Assembly (NCBI GenBank): GCA_039819065.1
Contig: JBCBSS010000066.1
Coordinates: 1-39,686 of the forward strand
From: JBCBSS01 sp039819065
GTDB taxonomy: Bacteria > Bacteroidota > Bacteroidia > Cytophagales > Cyclobacteriaceae
Direction: 5' to 3'
Length of the DNA stretch: 39,686 bases
In this document: one piece after another, positions 24,412 to 32,699 of the stretch
Numbering within the stretch: position 1 is the first letter of the stretch
Layout: each line of letters opens with the position of its first letter
Made by a program: the position numbers and the translations under genes
The notes under the pieces: model-generated
The model's database searches: none
What the model was told of the DNA's origin: nothing
Seen by the model: the letters and a program-made list of their open reading frames with translations, nothing else

Positions 24412-25197
24412 ATGGACTGGACAAAAAATATCAAGGGCTTGTTGATCGACCTTGATGGCGTAATCTATGAGAATGATGAGCTCATTGAGGGCGCCGCTCA
24501 AAAGTTGATCGCACTGCGGAAAGCTGGAATTGGCATCCGGTTCGTGACCAATACCTCTACCAAACCTGTTGATAAAATATACGAGAAGCTGACTTCATTA
24601 GGCCTGGAAGTGGAGCAAAGTGAGATATTCTCGGCAGTGTCTGCCACCAAAGCTTACTTGAGAACAGCCGGTTTCCGTTCCTTCCATTTTCTAGTCAGGG
24701 ATGAAGTTAAAGCAGAGATTCCACCCTACCCTCAGGAGGTTGACTTCACCCCTGAAGTGGTCGTCGTTGGCGATATCGGCCCCATGTGGGATTATGCCTT
24801 GATGAACAAGTTGTTCCAATGGATGATGAACGGTGCCAATTTGGTAGTCATGCACAAAAACAGGTACTGGCAGACCAAAGATGGCCTTACATTGGATATT
24901 GGTGCATTCATCACAGGGTTGGAATACGCCACCGGAAAAACAGCCAAGGTAATTGGCAAGCCCGAAACTACTTTCTTTGAAACAGCTATCAACAGCTTGA
25001 ACCTGCAGAAGCATGAGGTGGCCATGATCGGAGATGACATATTCAGCGACATTGGCGGTGCTCAAAATACGGGTATCAAAAGTATTCTGGTAAAAACCGG
25101 CAAGTACCGTAAAGATCAGGTCGAGCAGAGCGGAATCGAGCCCGATCTGGTCATAAATGCTTTCAAGGACTTAATGATCCGATCCTTAAATAAATAA
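24412..25197 (+). CDS. HAD-IIA family hydrolase (NagD/LHPP-like phosphatase)
   Basis: This 261-residue HAD phosphatase has nucleophile motif I LLIDLDGVIYEN (Asp13, Asp15), motif II RFVTNTSTKP, a class IIA cap between motifs II and III, and motif III/IV VIGKPETTFF with MIGDDIFSDIGGAQ. All catalytic residues are present. Family members dephosphorylate nucleotides, sugar phosphates, pyridoxal phosphate or phospho-residues; the LHPP-like subgroup seems closest by length and motif II. It is followed after 63 bp by a DUF819 gene, with a hairpin between. Confidence 0.9.
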   Translation: MDWTKNIKGLLIDLDGVIYENDELIEGAAQKLIALRKAGIGIRFVTNTSTKPVDKIYEKLTSLGLEVEQSEIFSAVSATKAYLRTAGFRSFHFLVRDEVKAEIPPYPQEVDFTPEVVVVGDIGPMWDYALMNKLFQWMMNGANLVVMHKNRYWQTKDGLTLDIGAFITGLEYATGKTAKVIGKPETTFFETAINSLNLQKHEVAMIGDDIFSDIGGAQNTGIKSILVKTGKYRKDQVEQSGIEPDLVINAFKDLMIRSLNK

Positions 25198-25207
25198 TAT
25201 TGTAACC

Positions 25208-25231
25208 AAGCCTATGAGAATCAATAGGCTT
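25208..25231. terminator. Weak hairpin between HAD-IIA and DUF819 genes
   Basis: AAGCCTAT (25208-25215) and ATAGGCTT (25224-25231) form an 8-bp stem with an 8-nt loop just after the HAD gene. No strong T-tract follows, so termination may be partial. Confidence 0.35.
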
Positions 25232-25260
25232 AGATTCCATAAAAATTACTATTTTCCCGA

Positions 25261-26427
25261 ATGCGTCAATTCATTCAGGATCCAGTCTACATCCTTGCCT
25301 TCTTATGTTTTATTGTTTTCTTATCAGAGTGGATCTGCAAAAAGAGCTTTCTCAAGCACTTTGGTTCTTCATTAATGGCCATTCTCATCACGGCTATTGT
25401 TGCTAATCTGGGGCTACTTCCCTCTGCTTCTAATGCCAGTCCTGTTTACGGTCACATCTTTAGCTACATCGCCCCGATCGGTATTTTCTACTTGCTCCTG
25501 AGCGTCAATTTAAAAGACCTGAAAAAGGCCGGGTTGCCGATGTTGATCATGTTTATCATTGGATCGTTAAGTACTGTGGTTGGGGTTACCGCAGCGTTGT
25601 ATCTGGTAGATGGTCCTACCCTATTTGGTGAAAAGCACTTTGCTATTGCCGGCATGATGACCGGTACTTACACTGGTGGTAGTGTCAATTTTAATGCGGT
25701 CGCCTTGCATTATGACGTAGTGAAAGAAGGCGTTACCTATACTGGCATTGTGGTCACGGATAACATATTGACTGCCCTTTGGATGATTGCCGGACTGGTC
25801 TTGCCTAAGTATATGCAAAAGCTCCTTCCGAAGAATAAGCGCATACAAGAGGATAACGTCAGCGACAGTCTGGAGGGTACCTATAGCGACTCTGAGCAAA
25901 TCGATCCTGGGCAATTAGGCTTGTTATTGGTATTGGGTTTGTCTGTACTCATCATCTCCGATCAATCGGCTGCATGGTTCGCATCGCGAGGAATATCGGT
26001 TCCATCCATACTCATTCTAACCACAATCGCTTTGGTATTGGCACAGTTGCCAGTCATTCAAAAGCTAAAGGGAGCCAAATTACTAGGCATGTTCAACATA
26101 CTGTTGTTTCTGGCTGTGGTGGGTGCTTTTTGTGAAATATCAGCCATTGGTAATCTGGGAGAATTGGCTTTGACGATTATCATTTTTACCTCTTCCATCA
26201 TTCTGGTGCATGGCATCACTATCTTTCTTATCGGTCATTTCATCAAACAAGATTGGGATATCGTTGTAGTGGCTTCACAGGCAAACATTGGTGGGCCATC
26301 CACAGCATTGGCTTTGGCTAAGAGTCTCAAACGCCCTGATTTACTGTTACCAGCCATCTTAGTGGGTACTTTAGGATCTGCACTAGGAACTTACCTGGGT
26401 TTTATGGTGGCAGAATGGCTTAAGTAG
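25261..26427 (+). CDS. DUF819 family membrane protein
   Basis: This 388-residue polytopic membrane protein has about ten helices. Its two halves each contain a Gly-rich re-entrant-like segment: GMMTGTYTGGSVNFNAVA in the first and SQANIGGPSTALALAKSL in the second. This inverted symmetry and the GGSxNxxA motif fit the DUF819 (YjcL-like) family, probable secondary transporters of unknown substrate. Length is normal. Its stop codon overlaps the convergent downstream gene by 8 bp. Confidence 0.88.
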   Translation: MRQFIQDPVYILAFLCFIVFLSEWICKKSFLKHFGSSLMAILITAIVANLGLLPSASNASPVYGHIFSYIAPIGIFYLLLSVNLKDLKKAGLPMLIMFIIGSLSTVVGVTAALYLVDGPTLFGEKHFAIAGMMTGTYTGGSVNFNAVALHYDVVKEGVTYTGIVVTDNILTALWMIAGLVLPKYMQKLLPKNKRIQEDNVSDSLEGTYSDSEQIDPGQLGLLLVLGLSVLIISDQSAAWFASRGISVPSILILTTIALVLAQLPVIQKLKGAKLLGMFNILLFLAVVGAFCEISAIGNLGELALTIIIFTSSIILVHGITIFLIGHFIKQDWDIVVVASQANIGGPSTALALAKSLKRPDLLLPAILVGTLGSALGTYLGFMVAEWLK

Positions 26428-27067
26428 AACGCTTTCTACCCAGTATGATCTTCCAGCCTGCTATCGCGTCGTCCACGCTATTATTGAGAGGGGGCAGTAC
26501 TCCCGTTTTCTTGTAAGTCACCAGATTCTGTATCGTCACCCAATTGATCATGATGAATAGAATAGCAATGACAATCATTAGTAGTACCCCCATGATTAAT
26601 GCTAAAGTTCTCTGGATTGCACCCTTAGGCTCCCCTGCCACGAATATCTCTCCTATTTTCACTCTTTCGATGAAGCCATCTTCATTCATCGCCAAGCTGA
26701 CTGGTGGAAGGTCATTTATTTCCGTTTTGGACAACTTTATTGGTAGAATAGAAGGTAAATCCAGAGGCTCCGTCAGGTTCCCCAGTTGATACTCGTGCAG
26801 GCATTTTAACAACCCATTGTGTTCACCCTCAGGCACAAAATAGATAAACCGATGATCTTCGCCGTTCAACGTCGCATTCAATTTGACATAGCGTGTAGTA
26901 TGCTCATCGAGAAAGCTTACCTCAAACTTAGACAATTGTACCTCCGTCATTTCTTCTGCATCAGAGCCAAGCCCATAGCCAATGAGATCCGGCCCCAGTA
27001 TAAATAGGAATGCGATAGAAAAACCAGCGGCGAAAGTGTACTTAAGCAGGTATTCGAATCCTCTCAT
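26420..27067 (-). CDS. Uncharacterised two-helix membrane protein
   Basis: This 215-residue protein of no recognised family has one membrane helix near the N-terminus (YTFAAGFSIAFLFILG) and one near residue 175 (LALIMGVLLMIVIAILFIM). A ~120-residue extracytoplasmic segment of mixed strand character lies between them, and a short cytoplasmic tail follows. I chose the ATG at 27067; a TTG at 27142 would add 25 residues. It is a single gene, convergent with the DUF819 gene. Confidence 0.65.
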   Translation of the reverse strand: MRGFEYLLKYTFAAGFSIAFLFILGPDLIGYGLGSDAEEMTEVQLSKFEVSFLDEHTTRYVKLNATLNGEDHRFIYFVPEGEHNGLLKCLHEYQLGNLTEPLDLPSILPIKLSKTEINDLPPVSLAMNEDGFIERVKIGEIFVAGEPKGAIQRTLALIMGVLLMIVIAILFIMINWVTIQNLVTYKKTGVLPPLNNSVDDAIAGWKIILGRKRST

Positions 27068-27181
27068 GCGTTCTAATCTAGCCCTATCAGGCTGAAACTG
27101 CCAGTAATCATCGTTGAAATTGAGAAAAGAAACACAGCCCAAAGACTTAATTTACAATAAGAACAGCATCATCTTCTTTAG

Positions 27182-27322
27182 ATGTCGATCACCAAAAAAG
27201 GTGTGCTCATCAGGATTAGTGCATTTAAGAAAAATCAAAATGTGAAACTGTTACGTGGGGTGCCCGTCTCTCAACCTAATCAGAGTTATTACTTCAGCCT
27301 ACCGTTGAATATAACAAAGTAA
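27182..27322 (+). CDS. Possible 46-residue small protein
   Basis: An ATG at 27182 opens a 46-codon frame beginning MSITKKGVLIRISAFKKNQ and ending with TAA. It is basic at the start, with no recognised domain, and no clear ribosome binding site is present. It lies in an otherwise empty 450-bp gap between two minus-strand genes. It may be chance; I see nothing else coding in this gap. Confidence 0.2.
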   Translation: MSITKKGVLIRISAFKKNQNVKLLRGVPVSQPNQSYYFSLPLNITK

Positions 27323-27470
27323 TTAGTGCTCTCGCTTCAATTAATATATAATGAACTGGCAGTGTAAAATAAGCAGATAATTACAGGAAGAAAGTACAGT
27401 CAGCAGGTAAAGGAATCGCTGATAGAGAGAGGATAGTTTGGCGTCAGCGATAAAGGTGTTGAAAATACCA

Positions 27471-27509
27471 AATGGGTAGCTACCCAACCATGAAAAAGTA
27501 AGCTACCCA
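27471..27509 (-). terminator. Nested inverted repeats after the HPF gene
   Basis: TGGGTAGCT (27473-27481) pairs with AGCTACCCA (27501-27509), and the left arm is itself part of the perfect palindrome GGGTAGCTACCC (27474-27485). Two alternative hairpins are thus possible. It lies 15 bp beyond the HPF stop codon on the minus strand. It is a plausible terminator or 3' stability element, though the T-tract is weak. Confidence 0.4.
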
Positions 27510-27523
27510 ATGGCCATGCACGA

Positions 27524-27826
27524 TTATACTCTCTTTTCTGTGAGCATTTGTCGTGCTTTGATCATTTGTTGTTTCACTCTGTTAAATGCCTCTGTGAATG
27601 CTCTTTGAACGTTTGAATCCTGACCAGTAGCAAAAATGCGCTCGCCAGGCACATGCGCCTTAATCTCCGTCATAACGGTGTGCTCCTTTCCTTTGATCAC
27701 GTGGGCGTAAACTTCTACCTCAGTAATGCGATCATCAAAGCGGGGAAGTTGATCGAGGTAATTGTTTATGAAATCGTTAAGCTCTTCTGTAGCCTTAAAA
27801 CCGGTGATTTGAATATCTCTTTTCAT
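27524..27826 (-). CDS. HPF/RaiA family ribosome-associated protein
   Basis: This 100-residue protein is the short form of the ribosome hibernation-promoting/RaiA family, with a beta-alpha-beta-beta-beta-alpha arrangement. It begins MKRDIQITGFKATEELNDFI and ends in a helix rich in Arg and Lys (AFNRVKQQMIKARQ). The family binds the 30S decoding region and inactivates ribosomes under stress or in stationary phase. There is no C-terminal dimerisation domain, so it is not long-form HPF. It is monocistronic. Confidence 0.85.
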   Translation of the reverse strand: MKRDIQITGFKATEELNDFINNYLDQLPRFDDRITEVEVYAHVIKGKEHTVMTEIKAHVPGERIFATGQDSNVQRAFTEAFNRVKQQMIKARQMLTEKRV

Positions 27827-27969
27827 GATAATTTACTTTGTGTTCTTTCAGTAGGCAGGTTAGTATTTAGAATGCTGCTTCTTTATGACGGTCATCATGA
27901 AAAAATGTGAACATGGTCAAAGTAGCTGTTAGGAGTGTTCTGACCGTGGTTGTGTTGAGAGAGATTTTA

Positions 27970-28080
27970 GAATAGTGACTGTGCCTCAACTTTTTCTAGC
28001 GCGAAAGTTACTTTCGTGCTTATACACTATTCATTGGCTAAAACAAGATCGCCATGTGGAAACACATGGCTACACCGTGC
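27970..28080 (+). repeat. Two-hairpin dispersed element, copy 1
   Basis: The element contains an outer stem GAATAGTG (27970-27977)/CACTATTC (28025-28032) and an inner hairpin of ten pairs centred on GCGCGAAAG/CTTTCGTGC (27998-28020). A second hairpin GCCATGTG-GAAA-CACATGGC follows (28051-28070), with a tetraloop of GNRA type. A second copy lies at 29808-29925. It occupies the gap between the HPF gene and an unknown membrane protein gene. Confidence 0.75.
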
Positions 28081-28101
28081 TTGAATGAGGTTCACTTATG
28101 C

Positions 28102-28608
28102 TCAATCTTGTTGTTGCTCTATTTTTGAAGGGTTTGAAGCTATCTCTTCTATGAGCTTTTTGATCTCTGTTTCGTGAATGGAAAGAAAGAGATAAAAGCC
28201 AATATTGAGCCCTGGTTGCAAATTAAAAAGTATCTCATTGTCCTGAGCATAAAGTATTATTGTAGTTCTCGGGTAATTGGGATGCTTGTTCCTGATTCGA
28301 GCCTGCAACCGCCTTCTATCGTAGTCATTATTTACCATTTTATAAGAGAATGATTTAACTACTTCATGACAGATTTTAAAATTCCAATCAGTGTCCCAAC
28401 CTGTTTCAATGGCGTAAACGATGAACATTTTTTCCCACAACTTATTGGTGAAATAGGACAAGGTAAGGCCACAGCCAGTTCCTACAATGATAGTTGCCAC
28501 ACTGGAAGCTCCCATGGACAATGGCACAAGGATAAAAGGCAGAAAGTTTATACCATACCCAGCCAGCAACAATGCATAATCACTTGTATCCTTGGGGTAG
28601 TATTTCAT
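28102..28608 (-). CDS. Uncharacterised membrane protein
   Basis: This 168-residue protein has two helices near the N-terminus (YALLLAGYGINFLPFILVPLS and VATIIVGTGCGLTLSYF) and a cytoplasmic C-terminal domain of about 110 residues. No family is recognised. It lies 12 bp downstream of the lipoprotein gene and is probably in the same operon, which suggests a shared envelope role. Confidence 0.65.
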   Translation of the reverse strand: MKYYPKDTSDYALLLAGYGINFLPFILVPLSMGASSVATIIVGTGCGLTLSYFTNKLWEKMFIVYAIETGWDTDWNFKICHEVVKSFSYKMVNNDYDRRRLQARIRNKHPNYPRTTIILYAQDNEILFNLQPGLNIGFYLFLSIHETEIKKLIEEIASNPSKIEQQQD

Positions 28609-28620
28609 AAGTGCTTCAAA

Positions 28621-29061
28621 TCATTGCCTTTCAAAATTGAACACCCAATTGCCCTTTATAGGCAGTAGGCATGGAGTACTATCAGGTATGCAGGGATTGG
28701 AATTATCAGGGATGAGCATTTGCCATAACAAGGTCGTTTCCGTTACAGCTATGTCTACATTCAAAACGCTATCTAACAGTAGTATTTGGGGCAAATCTTC
28801 TCTTGACCAAACGCCTTGTTCATTCCAAATAGAATCATAAGGCCGATTATCCACCCTATATTCACCACCCAGCATGCCATCTCCGGTTATGGTTAGCACA
28901 GCGCCTTTCCAATCATTTTGTACAACGGCATCTTTGGTAGCGGTAGTAACCTGCCACTCTCCTATTAATATATTCGGGGATACTTCATCCTGATCGCATC
29001 CAGCTATCAGCACTGCTAGCATGACAACAAGCGTCACCGATATAATCGCATTTTTCCTCAT
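28621..29061 (-). CDS. Putative lipoprotein, lipocalin-like
   Basis: This 146-residue protein has a lipoprotein signal: MRKNAIISV, a hydrophobic stretch, then the lipobox LIAGC. The mature part starts with acidic residues and contains GEWQV, a TITGDGMLGGEYRVD strand pair and a final NWVFNFERQ. This is reminiscent of small lipocalin-like lipoproteins of Bacteroidota (GxW motif near the mature N-terminus). I chose the ATG at 29061. It is the first gene of a pair with 28102-28608. Confidence 0.7.
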   Translation of the reverse strand: MRKNAIISVTLVVMLAVLIAGCDQDEVSPNILIGEWQVTTATKDAVVQNDWKGAVLTITGDGMLGGEYRVDNRPYDSIWNEQGVWSREDLPQILLLDSVLNVDIAVTETTLLWQMLIPDNSNPCIPDSTPCLLPIKGNWVFNFERQ

Positions 29062-29120
29062 GATTTTCAGGTTGATTTTATCAGACATATAAAAAAAAGA
29101 CTATTCAAGACCCTAAATGA

Positions 29121-29627
29121 TTATTGCTTACCCAACTGCTTCTTCACCCAGTCTTCCAGAGTACCTTCATCATACATATTCACCAGCTTCTGCACTTTTT
29201 TGTCTTTTTTCATACCACCCAATTTGTACAGTTTTACAGCACTCTCTACGCCGGCGGTATTACACTTCAATGGGTCTTTAGAATAGTCGTTTTCCAAAGA
29301 ATACTTGATCCAACCACCAATAAACAGCGCCAGTAGGTCAGGGTTCTTCTCTGATAAAGTGGTAACATACGGTTCTATCTGGATAGAGACAGATGGGGTA
29401 CCAGTGGCCCATGCGATAAGCAAAGCCGTTTGCTCCTTTCTTTTACCAGTGTTTTCTTTAATAGGGGTAGATTCCAACCAGTTGATGGTGTTAATGACCT
29501 GAGTCTCAGTTTTAGCGTAATCCTCTTTCTTTTTGGGCATTTCGCTGAGTAAGTCATTCTGGGAAAAAGCTGGCGTGGCTAGAAAAAGCAAACCAACAGC
29601 CACAAGTGATAAACATACTCGTTTCAT
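29121..29627 (-). CDS. Uncharacterised secreted protein
   Basis: This 168-residue protein has a clear signal peptide (MKRVCLSLVAVGLLFLATPAFSQ) and a mainly helical mature part. The mature part includes INWLESTPIKENTGKRKEQ, ALFIGGWIKYSLENDYS and a GVESAVKLYKLGG helix. No family is recognised. I chose the ATG at 29627 because it begins the signal peptide; the upstream frame adds 15 unlikely residues. It is probably periplasmic, and lies 59 bp upstream of the lipoprotein gene on the same strand. Confidence 0.7.
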   Translation of the reverse strand: MKRVCLSLVAVGLLFLATPAFSQNDLLSEMPKKKEDYAKTETQVINTINWLESTPIKENTGKRKEQTALLIAWATGTPSVSIQIEPYVTTLSEKNPDLLALFIGGWIKYSLENDYSKDPLKCNTAGVESAVKLYKLGGMKKDKKVQKLVNMYDEGTLEDWVKKQLGKQ

Positions 29628-29779
29628 TTGATAGGGTTTAGGTTGTAAAATGAAAATGGTGAATCTGAACAACTCGGCTTGTCAGACTATAACCATCAGT
29701 CGTGAAAATAACGAACAGCTGGCAGATATATGTTTGTTGTCTGCATATTTTTCAGAAAAGCCACTGGCAAGGCTAGAAC

Positions 29780-29804
29780 GATCGTTTGTGTGAGTCAAAC
29801 GATC
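29780..29804. repeat. Hairpin upstream of two-hairpin element copy 2
   Basis: GATCGTTTG (29780-29788) and CAAACGATC (29796-29804) form a 9-bp perfect stem with a 7-nt loop, directly to the left of the outer arm of element copy 2. No equivalent is seen next to copy 1. Confidence 0.55.
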
Positions 29805-29807
29805 ATA

Positions 29808-29925
29808 GAGTCGTTGGTTTGAAAGTTACTAGCACCTTCCCTAGCGCGAAAGTTACTTTCGTGCTTACATACGATTCATAGCGTAAAACAAGATCGCCAT
29901 GTGGAAACACATGGCTGCACTGTAC
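29808..29925 (+). repeat. Two-hairpin dispersed element, copy 2
   Basis: This is the same order of parts as 27970-28080. Outer arms are GAGTCGT (29808-29814) and ACGATTC (29871-29877), followed by the inner hairpin at 29843-29865 and the hairpin GCCATGTG-GAAA-CACATGGC (29896-29915). Against copy 1 the outer stem has one A-T pair replaced by C-G and one by a G-T wobble, so pairing is kept while sequence changes. The inner hairpin and tetraloop hairpin are identical in the two copies. It abuts composite repeat copy B. Confidence 0.75.
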
Positions 29926-29926
29926 T

Positions 29927-30015
29927 AGATTGCTTCGTCGTGCCTCCTCGCAATGACAGCCAGAATTCAGGGCGCTTTTTAGTCTTTTGTCTTATGTCTT
30001 AAATCTTATGTCTAC
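29927..30015. repeat. Composite repeat, copy B, running into a gene 3' end
   Basis: The arm GATTGCTTCGTCGTGCCTCC leads to CGCAATGACAG (29949-29959), then about 20 bp, then heptamers of the TAAGACA type on the minus strand (29980-30015). The heptamers overlap the stop codon of the haloacid dehalogenase-like gene, whose last residues (DIRFKT) are encoded by repeat units. Confidence 0.75.
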
Positions 30016-30669
30016 TAAGTCATCCAAGGATTGGACAACCCTATGAGGCTTGACATCCAATTGGTCTAGCGTGCCTGATTTTCTATCCAGCCAGATCGCT
30101 CTAAATCCAAAGGAGGTGGCACCGGCGATGTCCCACGTATTGCTCGAAACAAACCCGATCTGGTGTTTTTCCAAATTGAGCCCATCGCACGCCATTTGGT
30201 ACACTGGTGGAGAAGGCTTGTAAAGTCTTAGTTTGTCTGCACTGAAAATGTGATTTATGAGTGTATCAATCTGGTTGTAACGCACGGCTGCATCTAACAT
30301 GTTGAGGTCAGCATTGGATAGAACGGCCAGGCCACAATGCGCTGAAAGCGCTTTAAGGTTTGGTAGTACTTCCTCAAAAACGGTAAGCTCCAAGTAGGCA
30401 TCCATCAACTCTTTAGTCAGCTCAGGTTTCAACTGTATATTCAAACGCTGTGTGGCAAAAACGAGTGCATCTTCCGTCACCTTGGTAAACGGCACATACC
30501 TGCCCATAAGCGTTCTCAGCCATGTGTATTCCAATTGCTTAGAACGCCAAATATTGCTCAACTCTCCTGCTTTCTTACCAAAGTGTTCGGCAAGTTTGGC
30601 ATCAATGCTCTTCACATCGAACAAGGTGCCATAGGCATCAAATACAATTGCTTTAAGATCTGAGATCAT
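29992..30669 (-). CDS. Haloacid dehalogenase, type II-like HAD hydrolase
   Basis: This 225-residue HAD-superfamily protein resembles L-2-haloacid dehalogenases. The nucleophile Asp11 lies in IVFDAYGTLFD, an Arg-rich cap helix in WRSKQLEYTWLRTLMGRY, motif II in AVLSNAD, the Lys in LRLYKPSPPVY, and the last motif in FVSSNTWDIAGATSFG. This set, especially SSNxWD, is specific to the type II dehalogenases. The C-terminal residues are encoded by a heptamer repeat and may be a recent extension. It lies 10 bp after the CoxG-like gene and is surely cotranscribed. The physiological substrate is unknown. Confidence 0.88.
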   Translation of the reverse strand: MISDLKAIVFDAYGTLFDVKSIDAKLAEHFGKKAGELSNIWRSKQLEYTWLRTLMGRYVPFTKVTEDALVFATQRLNIQLKPELTKELMDAYLELTVFEEVLPNLKALSAHCGLAVLSNADLNMLDAAVRYNQIDTLINHIFSADKLRLYKPSPPVYQMACDGLNLEKHQIGFVSSNTWDIAGATSFGFRAIWLDRKSGTLDQLDVKPHRVVQSLDDLVDIRFKT

Positions 30670-30679
30670 TAGACTGGGT

Positions 30680-31363
30680 TCAAGACACTTTGCGGCCGAA
30701 TAGTCTTAGGATGGCGTTCTTAATGAGCGTAAAGAAGAGCGGTAAGGCTCTAATAGGCTCAGGCTCTTTCTGAGCAGGTGGTGGAGTCGTTTTGGTTGGT
30801 TCAGCTTTGATCGGCTCAGTTTCAGTTGTTGCTGTCTCCGTTTGTTCTGGCTGATCAGTAGCTGTGCTCTCATCGGATTCAGTTGCTACAGGCTCAGAAG
30901 GTGTTTCAGCCTTTTCAGCTAGCATAGCCTTGAAGTTATTGACAAACTGCTCGAAGATATGGTTGGATACGTCTGTGATCATTCTAGCACCAAACTGCGC
31001 TAGCTTACCGGTGATGGAAAGCTCCATACTGGTATCCACTTTCGTCATGCCTCCATCATTGTTGATTATGCCAGACAAGCGCATGGAAGCGTTCCCCTTC
31101 CCTTTCGCATCGCTACCCTTAGCAAAAATGACCATTTCGCTAGCCGCTTCGTCCAATTTCTCAAGAGTGACTTGTCCGGAAAAGCTTGAGGTAACGGGCC
31201 CAATCTTGAGACTTACTGCACCTTTGTAGTTCGTATCATCTATTCTTTCTGTGATCTTAGCACCAGGAACGCAAGTCACCACCTCTTCGGGGTTGCTAAG
31301 GTATTTCCAAACTACATCTACAGATTGTTCTACTTCAAAGGATTTGTCAATGTTGGCTTTCAT
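30680..31363 (-). CDS. CoxG-like SRPBCC protein with C-terminal membrane anchor
   Basis: This 227-residue protein has an N-terminal SRPBCC/CoxG domain (about residues 1-148), with KSFEVEQSVDVVWKYLSNPE, VVTCVPGAKITE and the later GKLAQFGARMITDVSNHIF block. A low-complexity Thr/Glu/Pro linker (150-205) and a short amphipathic hydrophobic tail, LFFTLIKNAILRLFGRK, follow. CoxG proteins serve molybdenum hydroxylases such as CO dehydrogenase, tethering them to the membrane. No such enzyme is in the window, so the partner must lie elsewhere. It is operonic with the HAD dehalogenase-like gene and divergent from sufS. Confidence 0.85.
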   Translation of the reverse strand: MKANIDKSFEVEQSVDVVWKYLSNPEEVVTCVPGAKITERIDDTNYKGAVSLKIGPVTSSFSGQVTLEKLDEAASEMVIFAKGSDAKGKGNASMRLSGIINNDGGMTKVDTSMELSITGKLAQFGARMITDVSNHIFEQFVNNFKAMLAEKAETPSEPVATESDESTATDQPEQTETATTETEPIKAEPTKTTPPPAQKEPEPIRALPLFFTLIKNAILRLFGRKVS

Positions 31364-31472
31364 GGTACAAGGATTTCCAAGTATGGGTTCTTTCTAAATC
31401 TAATAAAGATTACCTACAATTCCGTCACTCAGGTTGTAAAAGCTTGGCTTCTGGCGTATTTTGCTTATCCTC

Positions 31473-32696
31473 ATGTTCGACCCACTGGATATCCGCAAAG
31501 ACTTCCCCATTTTCCAAGAGAATAGCACTTTGGATGAGCAATTGGTTTATCTGGACAATGCTGCCACTACCCAGAAACCTCAGGCTGTAATTGATGCCAT
31601 CACTCAATTCTACACACACCAAAACGCCAACATTCATCGTGGTGTTTACCGTTTGAGCGCCAAGGCCACCGAACTTTATGAAGATGCACGTGCAAAAGCA
31701 GCGAAGTTCATCAATGCGCATGGCCAGCATGAGGTCATCTTCACGCGCGGAACCACTGAGGCCATTAATTTGGTGGCTAGTTCGTTTCTGAAACCTATCT
31801 TATCACCCGGTGACGAAGTGGTCATTTCCGCCATGGAGCATCATTCTAACTTAGTGCCGTGGCAAGCGATTTGTAAAGCGTGTGAAGCCGCGTTGAAAGT
31901 AATTCCTATAAACCAGGAAGGCGTATTAGATTTTGATGCTTATGTAGCAGCCATGAGTCCGAGGGTCAAATTGGTGGCTTTGGTAGAAATCTCAAACACT
32001 CTGGGAACCATCAATCCCATTTCGCAAATGATCGAGGTTGCGCATGAAAACGATATTCCCGTTCTCATTGATGGCGCTCAAAGTGTACTTCATCATCGAA
32101 TTGATGTACAAGCACTCGACTGTGATTTCTATGCCTTCTCAGGGCACAAAATGTTCGGCCCTACTGGCGCAGGAGTCCTTTATGCCAAGCAAGAGCGCCT
32201 GGATCAAATGATTCCATATCAATACGGCGGAGATATGATTCGGTCTGTTTCTTTCGAAGAAACCACTTATGCCAAGTCACCGGCCCGTTTTGAGGCAGGC
32301 ACACCTGATATAGCGGCTGTCGTAGGATTAGGAGCTGTCATTGATTACCTGGAGGAGATAGATATGACGGCTATGGGGCAACATGCGGTCAGGTTGATGA
32401 ACCATGCTTCCACCGGGCTTAACGAAATAGAGGGATTGACAATTATTGGCCAATCAGCCGATAAAGGCCCCGTACTGTCATTTGTTATCGACGATATCCA
32501 TCCCCATGATATCGCTACTGGATTGGATGAATCTGGCATTGCGGTAAGGGCGGGACATCATTGTACGCAACCATTGATGAGGTTTTTTGAGATACCGGGC
32601 ACAACAAGGGCTTCATTTACTGGGTATAATACAATGGAAGAAGCTGAGCATTTTATCGCATCTTTGAAAGAGGTAGTTGCTTTTTGGAGGAGGTAG
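31473..32696 (+). CDS. sufS: Cysteine desulfurase, SufS type
   Basis: This 407-residue PLP enzyme of the SufS/CsdA group has the characteristic NIHRGVYRLSAKATELYEDA stretch. The PLP lysine lies in SGHKMFGPTGAG and the active-site Cys in RAGHHCTQPLM. I chose the ATG at 31473; a TTG 12 bp upstream is the longer alternative. It removes sulfur from cysteine as a persulfide for Fe-S cluster assembly. SufU lies 413 bp downstream on the same strand, separated by repeat-rich DNA. SufBCD are not in the window. Confidence 0.93.
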   Translation: MFDPLDIRKDFPIFQENSTLDEQLVYLDNAATTQKPQAVIDAITQFYTHQNANIHRGVYRLSAKATELYEDARAKAAKFINAHGQHEVIFTRGTTEAINLVASSFLKPILSPGDEVVISAMEHHSNLVPWQAICKACEAALKVIPINQEGVLDFDAYVAAMSPRVKLVALVEISNTLGTINPISQMIEVAHENDIPVLIDGAQSVLHHRIDVQALDCDFYAFSGHKMFGPTGAGVLYAKQERLDQMIPYQYGGDMIRSVSFEETTYAKSPARFEAGTPDIAAVVGLGAVIDYLEEIDMTAMGQHAVRLMNHASTGLNEIEGLTIIGQSADKGPVLSFVIDDIHPHDIATGLDESGIAVRAGHHCTQPLMRFFEIPGTTRASFTGYNTMEEAEHFIASLKEVVAFWRR

Positions 32697-32699
32697 ACT

